Below, one piece after another: positions 13,501-25,500 of a stretch of 64,000 bases of DNA. Within the stretch, counting starts at the first letter, position 1. Each line of letters starts with the position of its first letter. The DNA is from Schistosoma haematobium (lineage: Eukaryota > Platyhelminthes > Trematoda > Strigeidida > Schistosomatidae). A model generated the notes under the pieces. That model worked only from the letters and a program-made list of their open reading frames with translations. It did no database searches and was not told where the DNA came from. Where the stretch lies: the NCBI RefSeq assembly GCF_000699445.3, contig NC_067195.1:57764465-57828464 (forward strand), read 5' to 3'. Made by a program: the position numbers and the translations under genes.

Positions 13501-16500
13501 GGTCCAGGGTTTCCTGTTGACTACCTCCAACCACCATCTAATATAATGGTTTTAGTTTGAAAAATTAGCCACATATATTCAACATGTGATCTTCTGATAG
13601 GCTAAGACAATATGAAATGTAGCATCGAAACAAATTATCTCACGTAACTCTCATGTTGAAAACTCTGGATTGTTATGATGGGATAATCATTCGGTAAAAT
13701 ACCAGTATGACTGACTAAACCGTAAAGATTATTTGTTTGGGAATAGTACCGTTGAATTCTAACCAATTATTTTTCACCAGAAAAACCAGTTAACTGTTAT
13801 TTATAAACAAAATATCAGATATCAAATACTTAGCGTGGATTAATAGTGAAAATGACTATCACAAAAAGAATTGAGAGAGCCACCGTTTCATCTATAGTAC
13901 AAAAGAGTAGTGATGAAATAGACTGGTTTAATGAATAATAATACCAAACAAATGTTTGAGAAATCCAAACAGTATAAAGAAAGAACAAATCGAGACTGCT
14001 AGTGATATTTTGTACTGGTAACATTGAAAACAATAAATCATATTATATTCAAACATCCTAGACCCTATTCCAGGTTATTTTTGACAGGACAATGATAAGT
14101 TGCAGTAGCTAAAAAGCACGTTGATAAGTCTGTCTAATTTAAAACGGGCTCAATAAATTATTCTCATATTTCATCCGTCAAGCACATCCTAAACTATCTA
14201 ATGTCAGAATCACTACATACCGTTTCAGTGATTAAGATTCCTACACGAAACACACTTTTGTAACCTGTGTACATAGCATTTTTTAAAATTTTCTAGATGA
14301 TTCACTTATTCAATCTAGTATTATCCTTAGTGCTTCTGTATGACTTTCATCTTGTTTCAGACATAGATATTAGAGTACCCTAATAATGAATATTCTCTTT
14401 GCAATTCATAACTGAGTTGAAACATTTCAAAATTATTTTTCATGATTTACAAGAAATAGCTTAATTATGTGATAAATAAGGACGCTTCTTCCATATGAAT
14501 AGAAATAATCATGTGTGCTTCACAAACTCCGTTTTCATTAGATTAGAGTTTGAAAATATCAGACGTCTGAAGTAGTAGATAATTAACAATGTTGTTGAAA
14601 TGAATAAAAATATTTAATATCACTGTTTAAATGCTAAGCATTTTCTTTTTATTCTCATTTTCATTTTACTGACATCAGTTCCTACAATTATTATTACTCC
14701 AACAACAATTTTAACAAGACCACATGAATCTTTCCAATTTGAATGTAAATCAGTTATGCCAGGTGGTGAACCAAAAATTACACTTGAAGGTTATCCAGTT
14801 GAAAATGATCCCAGATTTACAATTGTACGTCCAAGCCGTGAACATGTTATTGTTCGAGCAGAAAGTGGTATTGCTGATCCTGGAAAATATTCTTTCACGT
14901 ATGAAAACATAGTATACAATTAAAAATTCTTAACAATCACATTTATTATACAACGATAAAATTCCTATCCTAAAATATATTTTATTATTGTTTACCTGCA
15001 TAAAGATAGAAATCAAGTACTAGTTGTGAGATTTGATAATGCTAACTATTTCTCACTTTAAAGTGTACTTTGAAAGGAAACGTTACTGGTTAATTTTGAA
15101 AAACAAACCCTTCTTTCAGTGTATCATATCAGATATAGTCTAATTTATAAATTCATAAGTTCTAGAATTTAGTAATTAAAAAGTGTACTTATGAAGATTT
15201 AAATTTAAGATTTTACGGTCAAGTGAAAGTTTATAAAATAGGGTATATGCAATATCACAGATTGAAATTATGAGTCAGTTGAATCTAGACCAACATGGAA
15301 AACGTGGAAGCAGTGGACGGCCGTTTCGTCCTAGTACGGGACTCCTCAGCAGTGCGCATTCACGATCCCACACCCCGAGAGATTCGAACCCAGGACCTAT
15401 CAGTCTCGCGCCAAGCGCCTAACCAACTGGACCACTGAGCCGGCATCCAATGGTGTTAACGTCTAACTTCAACCAATCCACGAGGTTGCGCCACCGTATG
15501 CCATTGTCTTCAGTGAGCTGATATCTCACGGGGTGTGGGATCATGTGTGCGCACTGCCGAGGAGTCCCCTACTAGGACGAAACGGCCGTCCACTGCTTCC
15601 AGGTTTTCCATGGTGGTCTAGCTTCAATTGACTCATAATTTCAATCTGTGAAATTTCTAAAATCTCCACAAACCCCTTCTGATATATGCAATATGTTTAC
15701 AAAAGTTAACTACATAGCCGTTCAAATCAAAATACACTGATCGAAATAAATAAATAAATAAAATAAAGTGAGTGGTCTACTGAGCTACCTTGTTAAAACA
15801 TTTTGCTAAAGCACAATTCTCTGAAATTCCTCAACATTATTACTTATGTGATAAGTGATTATACTGTCTCTTATTTTGTCAGAATTTGAAGATTCACTAA
15901 TTTGACACCATTTGTATTCAGTGATAACAGTTTCTTTTGTATTTATGTAATTTCGAGTGAGTTACCTGAGACCTATCTTATATTTTAATAAAAATTCCAT
16001 TTGTTGTGATATGGGGAGTGTTATAATTTTTTATTCCATCACATTAAGCATGTTATTCTTACCATGGTTTTCTAAAAAAAATATCCATGGTCTAGTAATT
16101 CCCATATAGTGTAATCTACCTAAGACACAGTGTGCATTTCAAATTATTATAAGAATTCAACAATAACTACTGTTTCATTAATCCAATACAACTTTGATTT
16201 ATTATAAACATATGAAACGATATGTATCTCTCATCTTATTTTATACATTCATTAGGTGATGTGATTATTTTTATGCTGTATATTCTTGATTAACTTGGTG
16301 GTATCACTGATTCTTAAATAAACTAAAGTTGATGAAGTGAGATTTCACTTGGTCACTAATTAGTTGAAAACCAAAAGCTTCGACTGCTAAAAACTACTAT
16401 TCTATATTCGTTAAAACATAGATATGAAATCTTTTAGTTCATTTAAATGAAATTTCTATTTCTTATCAAACAGACTGGTGAAATGATATTTATGAAATAA

Positions 16501-19500
16501 CATTTCTGTTAGCACATAATTCCCGATGTTCATAACGTGATCTGCCTAATGTCAAGTGTTCTTAACGTAGAAAAGACTTAATCAACATGACTTTTATTCT
16601 GTAACACTAACATATTGGTAGAGTTTCAGACAAATAAGCTTTTTTTTCAATGTATAGCTGATGTAAAGTAAAAAAAATTATAAGTAGTGTCCATAACACT
16701 AAACTATCAGTTTAAAGAAAGTAATTCAATAAAATGACTTAGATTCCTACTTAGTTTTTCTTTAGAAATCAAACTTGTTTTATTAAGCTCTTGCACTTTT
16801 GATCTGCACACTTGATATCATGAAGCGATTAAATTTCAGAAATAATTCCACTTATATATATATATTATTTTAAATACAGTTGCACCGTAGTAAGTGCAGC
16901 TAGTAAGACAATCGTGGTACAAGTTGAATCAGTATGTCCATCTGGTTATTCTAAGTGTAAAGATGGAATGTGTATCCTGGACAACCAGTTTTGTGATGGG
17001 ATAATTCATTGTCGAGATGGCTCAGATGAAGACAAGTTACGGTGCCGTGAGTTGAACATATTTATACATTGATATTTAATTGTTAAATAAAATATTAGGA
17101 AAACTAAATGCTATGAATAATATCTTATCCACTAAACAAAAGTTTAAAACAGCATTTTAAATAAGTTATAACGTTAGAATATATATTATGTCACTCTCCA
17201 TTTTCACGAAGATGTTAAAGAACTCAAACGAGAGCTTGAACAAACATACAAAATATTGGTTACCCTGCAAGATACAATTTAATACGACTGAATGAATACG
17301 AAATAAGTTTATTAGAACTACAGATGAACACGTCAAGTGATAAGTCATACTGTGGTGCGTGCTACTTATATTGATATAAGTAGTATATGATGCGAGTTAA
17401 AGAACGTAATGTCTGGCAGCAGAAGATGGGGAAGATCAAGAAAGGAAAAGCGAGAACACAATGGAATTTGTAAGAAGTTACATGAACAATGAAATATGAG
17501 ACAATGGATTGATGTTTGCTACGGCAACAGTCCAGTTTGATATGATGGAATGATATTTTGCAAATTAACGATTTACTATTTGGTTTTTCTATTTTATAAA
17601 GTAACTCTGTAATTTGTACAAAATACAATTCGGTTATCCTCGCGTGTGGTCTCCTTCACTACGTTTGGTGTCACTGCCAACCAGGAGTAGAGGGGGGTGC
17701 TGTTCTGCGGACGCCGTTACGACCTTGGGGCTGGGGTGGTGGTCGCAGCAGTCTGGTGCGGAGGGGTGGCGATGGCTGTAGGGGGTGTTGGCCACAGAGG
17801 GGAGCTGTGGGACGTACGGCTGCTGGGTGGACATCGGATGTAGGTGGCTCAGTAGGCCGGTGGAGTACAGGTGTTAGGCGTCCCAGGTGCCGGGTGGGTG
17901 TCGGATGTTGTTGCCTCGGCAGGTCGACGGAGCTATGGAAGTCAGCTCTTCGCAGACTTGACATTTTGAAGGAGAGCGTGGCACAGACTGCAGAGACGAA
18001 TAATGTTGCACGGCGGGCATGAACCACCTCAAGAACGACTGCTTTAAAGTGGGGGACGAATGTGGTTCGTGCTAGTTATATTGATATAAGTAGTATATTA
18101 TGCGAGTCAGGAATGTAATGTCTGGCAGCGGAAGATGAGGGAAGATCAAGAAAGCAAGAGCGGGAATAAAATGCAATTTGTATGAAAATGTAAGAACAAT
18201 GAAGTCTGAGGCATTTTGAGACAACTGGTGTACATTTTGCAAATTAACGATATAATATATAGTTCTCAGATTTTATTGAGATGTTCTGTAACTTTTGTGT
18301 CAAGTACGTTCGATTGTCCCCACCCGTGTTCTGTTTACTACAATACTACTGAAAAGCACACAAACATTTATTTATTCACAAATTTAAGTTGTAACAGTTC
18401 TTCAATTGGCTGAAAATAACTAAGTTATATGAATTTAAATGATTGTTCAATCAATCATATAAAACGTTATGTCTTTCAATGATTTTTCACTTGAAGGTGG
18501 CATAAAATCTTACTTGCGCCTGTTACTCCCATTGTAGCATAGGCCGCCGACCAGCATTCTCCAACCCACTCTGTCCTGGGCATTCTTTTCTAGTTCTATC
18601 CAATTGTTGTTCATTCTTCTCATATCTATTTCCATTTTTCGGCGTAATAGGTTCTTTGGTCTTCTTCTGATTTGGCCCTGAGGGTTCCGTGTGAGGGCTT
18701 GCATTGTGACGCAGTTGGGTGCTTTCCTCAATGTGTGTCCTATCCACTTCCAGCGCTTCTTCCTGATTTCTTCCTCCTCTGGGGTCTGGTTTGTTCTCTC
18801 CTACAGTAAGTTGTTACTAATAGTGTCTGGCCAACAGATCCGAAGTATTTTGTTCAGACAACTGTTGATAAACACTTGTATCTTCTGGATGATGACTTTC
18901 GTAGTTTTCCAAGTTTCCGCCCCATACAGTAGAACTGTCTTGACATTTGTACTGAAAATCCTGACCTCGATGTTGGTTGACAGTTACTTTGAGTTCCAGA
19001 TGTTCTTCAGTTGTAAATATGCTGCTCTTGCCTTGCCGATCCGCGCCCTCACATTTGCATCAGATCCACTATATTCATCGATTATGCTGCCCAGATATGT
19101 AAAGGTTTTTACACCCTCCAAAGCTTCTGCGTCAAGTGTGATTTTATTGATGCATGTTGCGTTGTATCACAGAATCTTGCTTTTCGTTTTGTGTATATTG
19201 AGACCTACTGCTGCTGAGGCTGCTGCTACACTGGTCGTCTTCTCCTGCACTTGTTGTTGCGTGTGCGATAAAAGAGCCGGATCATCTGCGAAGTTTAGAT
19301 CGTCCAGTTGCATCCTAACTATCCACTGTATCCCGTGCTTCCCCCCTCCCAAGATGTTGACGTCCTCGTAATCCAGTCGATCACCAGGAGAAAGAGAAAG
19401 GGTGAGAGTAAGCAACCTTGCTTGACACCGGTCTTTACTTCTAACGAATCTGTGAGCTGTCCTCCATGCACGATTTTGCAGTTTAATCCATCATAATGAA

Positions 19501-22500
19501 AATCTAAATTATTTCAGATTTTGTTATTCAATTCTAATGTGCAAAGGAAATATGTTTTCACTCACGAGAGTGGGTTTTTTTCATATCTTGTTAACGATAA
19601 ACTATTTGAGTTAGACTGATATCATAACATTTTCTCTTGTGCTTAATAAATTTAATTGGTGACACAAAAAATATCACAGCACTCAAAACCATTCGAAAAT
19701 CTAAGCACATTTTGAAATCTCTACTCCCAGAGATTGAAGACTTCTAAAAATCCACTTGTTTTTTAATAAATGTTCTGATTTGAATGTCACATAGAGTAGA
19801 AATTTCATTCATCACACAAAAACTTAAACTCACTGGATACTCATTAACAGTGAGATACTATTTTATACCAATTAGCTAGTAATTACTTAATCATTATTCG
19901 TTTCTGATAGTTGACGTATAACGGTTTGTAAGACGTCACGAAAATACAAGTTACGAATGAATATGGAAGTTATATAATTTTAGATAGGTTATCTATAAGG
20001 TTTTATTAGTAGTAGATTTATCGTTCCATTATATTGTCCGTTGTTAACCTCATAATGACTGAACGATATTAACTCAGTGATTGTATAAAGCATTGAAGTT
20101 TAATAATACACTGACTCGGAAAATAATGTTACCCAAGTTTTTTAAGTCATACAGGAAGAAGATAAAAGCACTTGGTATTGTTTTACTTGAATCTTCCTAT
20201 TGATGTTTTAGGACTGAAATTGATCAGTCTCTTATTTGCATATGTGCATACTGTACGTATGCATCGATATTGCCTTAATTTACAAGCATTATAAGCAAAG
20301 ATGGATAGTGGCTAGCAGTGGAATCCAGGACGCGCGTTTCGTCTTGTTTGGGACTCGCTTTGAGGTGAACGGTACTGAGTTCGAGTTCCAGAGTGAACAT
20401 CAACTCCGAGATGCAGGTACATCCAGCTGACGAGTCCCAAACAGGACGAAACGCGCGTCCTGGATTCCACTGCTAGCCACTATCCATCTTTGCTTATAAT
20501 GCTTGTAAATTAAGAAGATAAACGCATTGTAACACTATACACATGTATAAAATATGATCAAAGTTACACGTGAGTAATTGACAGAGACAAATATACGGGT
20601 GACAGATTAAGTGGAAAGATTAGTATAATTCCTCTGTCCAAATATTAAAATAAATCACGTGGGCGTGTGACAATACCGAGCACCAAAGATTTAGCAAACA
20701 GACAAGGAAACTTACCACATTCAAATTTATTATCACTGAGAATACTAAGACCTATCGTCCATGCTGTAACTTAGTAACCGTTGCTAAATGATTCGTAAAA
20801 GGCTATGACACTTCATGCATTCAACATCTCCTTATTACGATCTGAAAGTATCTCACTATCAAAGGTTTTTATATATTTGAATATAGTTTTCACTAACTGA
20901 CAAAGAATAGTTTGTTCTCGAAAACGCAAAACCCCTGTAATAGTATGATCATTTCTTGAAAATAGAATTAGAAAGCTAATTCATAATAATGAATAGATTA
21001 TGATGCGTTTGTCAACAGTCATCTCTATAAAATGGTGAATACTAGCTTAGACCATAAAAACTAAATGAATTTAAATCTTCTATAATAGTCTTACTCAAAT
21101 TATTCTACCTCAATAATTTGAATATTAGTGATTAGTAGTTATGTTGTAACTCTGTTATTAGCTGAAGTGGCTGTTGATGTACGAGTTCACTTTACTCCTG
21201 GTGAATTACGAATTCAACCTGGTCGAGCATTCCGTTTGGAATGTGTGACGGATAAACCGGGCACATCTCCAGTTTTACAGTTTCTTGATGGGAGACCAAT
21301 AACAAGTGACCCAAGATTTGTGGTTTCTAGGCCATCAACTGAACGTGCCATCATAGACGTTCCTGGAGGCCTTGATGCTAGAGACAGACAGATCATAATC
21401 GAGTAAGCTTAAATTTATTGACAATACTCATTCACATATTTTAATTATGTCATTACTAATTTCTGCTAGTTGTAGACTTATTGTAAATATTACTACAATT
21501 CAGGTTAAAATAGATAGTCTGTTTGTACGTAAACAGATAAATTAATCGGAAAAACTGAAAAGAATTCAATGAATAACCACTTTTTTAAAGAACAAAACTA
21601 AAAGTAACCGGATTCATATTTCACAAATATTTCATTGTAGGTTTCTTAGTTTACTTTTTCTAAATTAAATTTAGGCATTTAATGTTTATAAAAATCTACA
21701 AATTAAATATTGTCATAGTTAAAATCACTAATCGACCATAGCTAGACTACTAATGGAAACCTGAAAGCGCAAGACGGCAGTTTCATCCTAGTTATGAACT
21801 CCCCAGCAGTGTTCATCCCTTCTTAAGATGAGGGAATCAAACTCAGGACCTTCGGTCTTGCACACGAACCCTTAACCGCTAGACTCCATACCATTAATAA
21901 CCATGTGTCTACTAATGACTAGCTTCAAGATGTAACTCCTGGAGTTTTATTGAGGAACCATGACCAACGGAGTCCAGTCCGTGTCAAGTGTGAAAGAGTT
22001 ATCCACCTCAGACAAAAAATAAAGGGTTGTGCAAGATCATGGGGTGATTGAAGTCAAACATTAATAACATTGGATACTGACTGAGTGATCTATAGCGCGA
22101 TACCGAAATTGCTGTGCTCGATTACGGAGTGTGAAATTGTGGATGAACACTTTTGAGGAGTCCCACACTGGGATAAGACGCCTATCCAATGCTTCTAGGT
22201 TTTAAATAGTGGTCTAGCTTAGATCAAATCGTGATTTCAACCTTGAAAATACTACAACCTCGACAACCCCCCATACCAATGAATTAAATATTTATCGTGT
22301 ATTATAGTTGTATGATCTTACTTGATTAAGAAATTAAAAGAACCTCAACCACTCTCTTATTAAGTTCTGTAACCTGGATTTTCAAGCACTTCGATGAAAC
22401 AGACTATTTTTTAATGAACATTTTTAAAAAACTGGGCTTACATGATTATGTGAGTTATCTCAGCCGGTAAACGAAACGGCCGTCCAGTGCTTCCAGGTTT

Positions 22501-25500
22501 TCAATTGTAGTGGTCAAACATCAATCGGTTCATGATCTCAATCAAAAAAGAAAATCTGTTGGTTATGCCTTGGCAACTAACTCATTGATCGATTCGTATG
22601 TATAGTCTTCTGCTAGGTTTGAAGCTATTACGAGTTCACTTAGTATGCGAACGGAACAAAGACTTGTGACCGTAGACCACTAAGCTAGCTATTTTAAGCG
22701 TCCCAGCTCCGCTAACTAGAGGAAGAAGTCAAAGCTTGGAACGGGGAAGCATATTCCGTAAGCCAGAAGCACGAGTGAATAATAACAGACACAAATTAAA
22801 CGTATACATACAGCATAAAACTGTCCTTGAGAAGTGTAGCAAAAATAGCATACTAAAAATACACAACGGACCAATAGCGTTAAAGATTCTCCCAAGTGGG
22901 AAATACGAAATGAAGGTGAAAAGTGCGCTGTTGGCGCGAAAACAATGAAATTTAAATTTCCAAAATAAAATTATGAAATTAAGGCATTTACCATGTGAGT
23001 TCTGGGGATCTAACATCCCCAACACCTTCTAAGCGGTGAAGCAAACGAGGATTACAAAACTTAAATTAATACAGGAGTGAACAATAAATGAGTACTAACA
23101 GGTATATAACCAAGATGTTCATTTTTCAGATCGTCGCAGGAAACAAATGTAACCGTTATCCAATTACTTATTGCAGTCTTTTACAAATTAAAATGTTTGC
23201 CAAATGACATGTTAGTTTACATCTTTAATGTCTCCAATGTTATAACTTACCAGATTCAATAGAAGATCTAACAGCCAAAGAAGATAAATTTAAATTTTCT
23301 TAGTATTTTGTTGAGTAAATTAGCCGTACTTATAGTTCAAGTCTAACTGTAGTATATTAAAATCAAAATAGGATTTACTATATTGTATCAAATTGAATGT
23401 TTACTCCGAAATAAAACATATATTCTAAATGCCAATCTTGCTAATTGATAACTTAAACTAATTCCAATTCATTATCAAAACATGGAAGTAGATTAACCCC
23501 AGTTGCTTACTGACTTTTTAAATTTCAGATGTGTATCTCCCAGTGGTGAAAGAAAAACATCAACCATCTTCATCGAACTAGGTTGTCAACCAGGACAAAG
23601 ACGATGTCCCAGTGGGCAGTGTATATTTGTGGGTCAATTCTGTGATGGGAAACCTGATTGCGATGATGGATTTGATGAGAAACCTGAAAACTGTGGTATA
23701 TTTTTCATATTCTGCATATTATATATCCTGATTACTTATTCCCGAATTTCTGCTGTCAGTAGATACTTACTTTTTTACTTAAGCCTGTTATCACCTATGG
23801 AGCTTAGGCTGCCTAGCAGGATCTTCTAACCAACCTTGTCATCAGACAATCAGTAAAAAAGCTCCCATAAGTCATAATTTGAGTCACATTATGACAACTG
23901 TCAAACCTGTATTTCAGTGTGTTTTGAAATTTTTTAAATAAACAAAAGTTTAGAAAATATACGGATTTGCGAAAATATATCATCACTTATTAAGTAGGGT
24001 AGAAGGAAAATAACGTAGAATGGTCTAATCAGCAGAAACCATCTCCGGTTATAACCAGATCAAGGGTGACACTATATAACCCTCGATAGTACTTACATAT
24101 TATTAGGTTGTAATATTAACAGAAAGCAAACAAATGCTTTCTCACCGATGACTTTTCAAAGACAAGGAACCTTTTGAATAAACAATGTCAACAGATAAAA
24201 TATGAACTGCATTCAGATGTCGTTCTCCGCCAAGACAGGTTTGCGTTATGCTCTGATGTCCAATCGTTATTTGTCTGACGACCATTTGTCACAAATTCTA
24301 AATCTGTTCAAATTGACGTCCTGCCGAAAGGAATAGCATCATATTATTATACACAACTCTGGAGTTAACGTTGAACATAAATGTTATTCACTGGGTGTAT
24401 GATGAAACTTAACTTATTTTTATTATTTTGAATAGAATAGAGCTAACAGTTTTCTAATTCCTATGATTACAGAGTATTGTGAACCAATAACAAAACCATG
24501 CGAAGTTGTGAATGGTAAACCACCTAAAGAAAAAACCTATGAACTACATTGGAGGTGTGATGGCGAAGATGATTGTGGAAATCGGTTTGATGAACAAAAT
24601 TGTCTAAATGGTAAGTATTTGTTTGAATAATGAAACTCAGAATATACATGTACAGAATGAGATAACATTTGTTGAATGACTTTAGTTCATTTTACAAATA
24701 ACATGTTAGTAAAAGTTAAATTATTATTATCGAAATACCATTAATTTTCACTATGTAAATGTTTTCAGTTGTAATTTCTTAGGAAATGATGATACGAATT
24801 TTTATGTGGACGTTAGTGATAAAATGGTAAAACACAAATATCAAACTGTTAAAATATGTTATCGAATTGACGATAATTAATTTGTAACGAACCAAATATC
24901 ATTATTTTTTCTGGTTAGCGTTTTTTTCAGCAAGTTATTTTTCTACGGGATGGGGTCGCTAACCCTATACCCAACACTACTCCTTTATCCGGGCTTGGGA
25001 CCGGTAGTAGCTCCAGGGGGACTTCAGGCGGAGTTCAAATATCAGATGACTGTTATCATTTCTCGTACATATTCACTAACGATATTACTTATTAGTGATC
25101 TAATTGCAGTTTTACTTAAACAGCAATTTCATTTACAACTTATACTTTACTTTCAGACACTCGTGTACCAGATAACGAGTGTGGTGCTACTCATTTCAGA
25201 TGTGGTACTGAACCATATCAGTATATACCGTTTGCATACTGGTGTGATGGAGGTCGTGATTGTCGAGGTGGTGAAGATGAAGCTGATTGTTGTAAGGAAA
25301 TAACTTCAACTTTTCAGTATTTTATTTTTTATTTTACTTATCATCAGATGAAAATAGTTTTGTATATAGATGTTATATTTAGAAAAGAACTAACATAGAC
25401 TAAGGTGTAATTTCAGTGGTTGAGATCATGAATCAATTAAAGCTAGGTCACCATGGAAAACCTGGAAGCACTGGATGGCCGTTTCGTCCTAGTATGGGAC

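Larger units (their letters stand above)
9234..13540 (+). repeat. 344-bp hammerhead satellite array, right arm (about 12.5 units, plus orientation)
   Basis: This is the reverse complement of the left arm. The partial first unit runs to 9550, then come eleven full 344-bp units to 13334 and a 206-bp partial unit to 13540. The first unit differs from the rest: an extra c in gtctcctgactg, ccattgattgcacc in place of ccagggagcacc, and an extra t in ggtatcacc. All other units look identical. Each carries A box, B box and hammerhead in sense with the host gene. The array sits in the intron between 4177 and 14679. Confidence 0.9.
17347..18346 (+). mobile_element. compact non-autonomous LTR retrotransposon (TRIM-like) with 4-bp TSD
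   Basis: Two direct repeats start tgtggt and end near ctac(a/g): a 5' LTR at 17351-17663 (313 bp) and a 3' LTR at 18061-18342 (282 bp, with deletions). The 397-bp internal part begins with a primer-binding-site-like tggtgtcactgccaacc (about 17666) and ends with a polypurine tract aaagtgggggacgaa abutting the 3' LTR. The flanks are atac on both sides (17347-17350 and 18343-18346). The internal part is GC-rich and encodes no gag or pol I recognise. The element sits in gene sense in the intron between 17046 and 21162. A solo relative is at 25989-26301. Confidence 0.82.

Noticed and set aside
4801..13540. CRISPR array
   Set aside because: The tandem unit is 344 bp without unique spacers, in a eukaryotic intron, and it inverts midway. 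It does not fit a CRISPR.
4801..13540. Cluster of functional tRNA genes
   Set aside because: A and B boxes are present but the sequence does not form a proper cloverleaf, the B box deviates, and no T-run terminator follows.
4801..13540. Simple fold-back read artefact
   Set aside because: A fold-back would give the left unique flank again on the right. The right flank (from 13555) is different unique DNA, so a plain fold-back does not explain it, though a mis-join within the repeats is not excluded.
17671..18027. 118-codon minus-strand ORF rich in Pro, Arg and Thr
   Set aside because: Low-complexity translation of the GC-rich internal part of the LTR element, opposite to element sense; no domain.
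18691..19371. 226-codon plus-strand ORF
   Set aside because: It is the antisense shadow of RTE reverse transcriptase coding on the minus strand.
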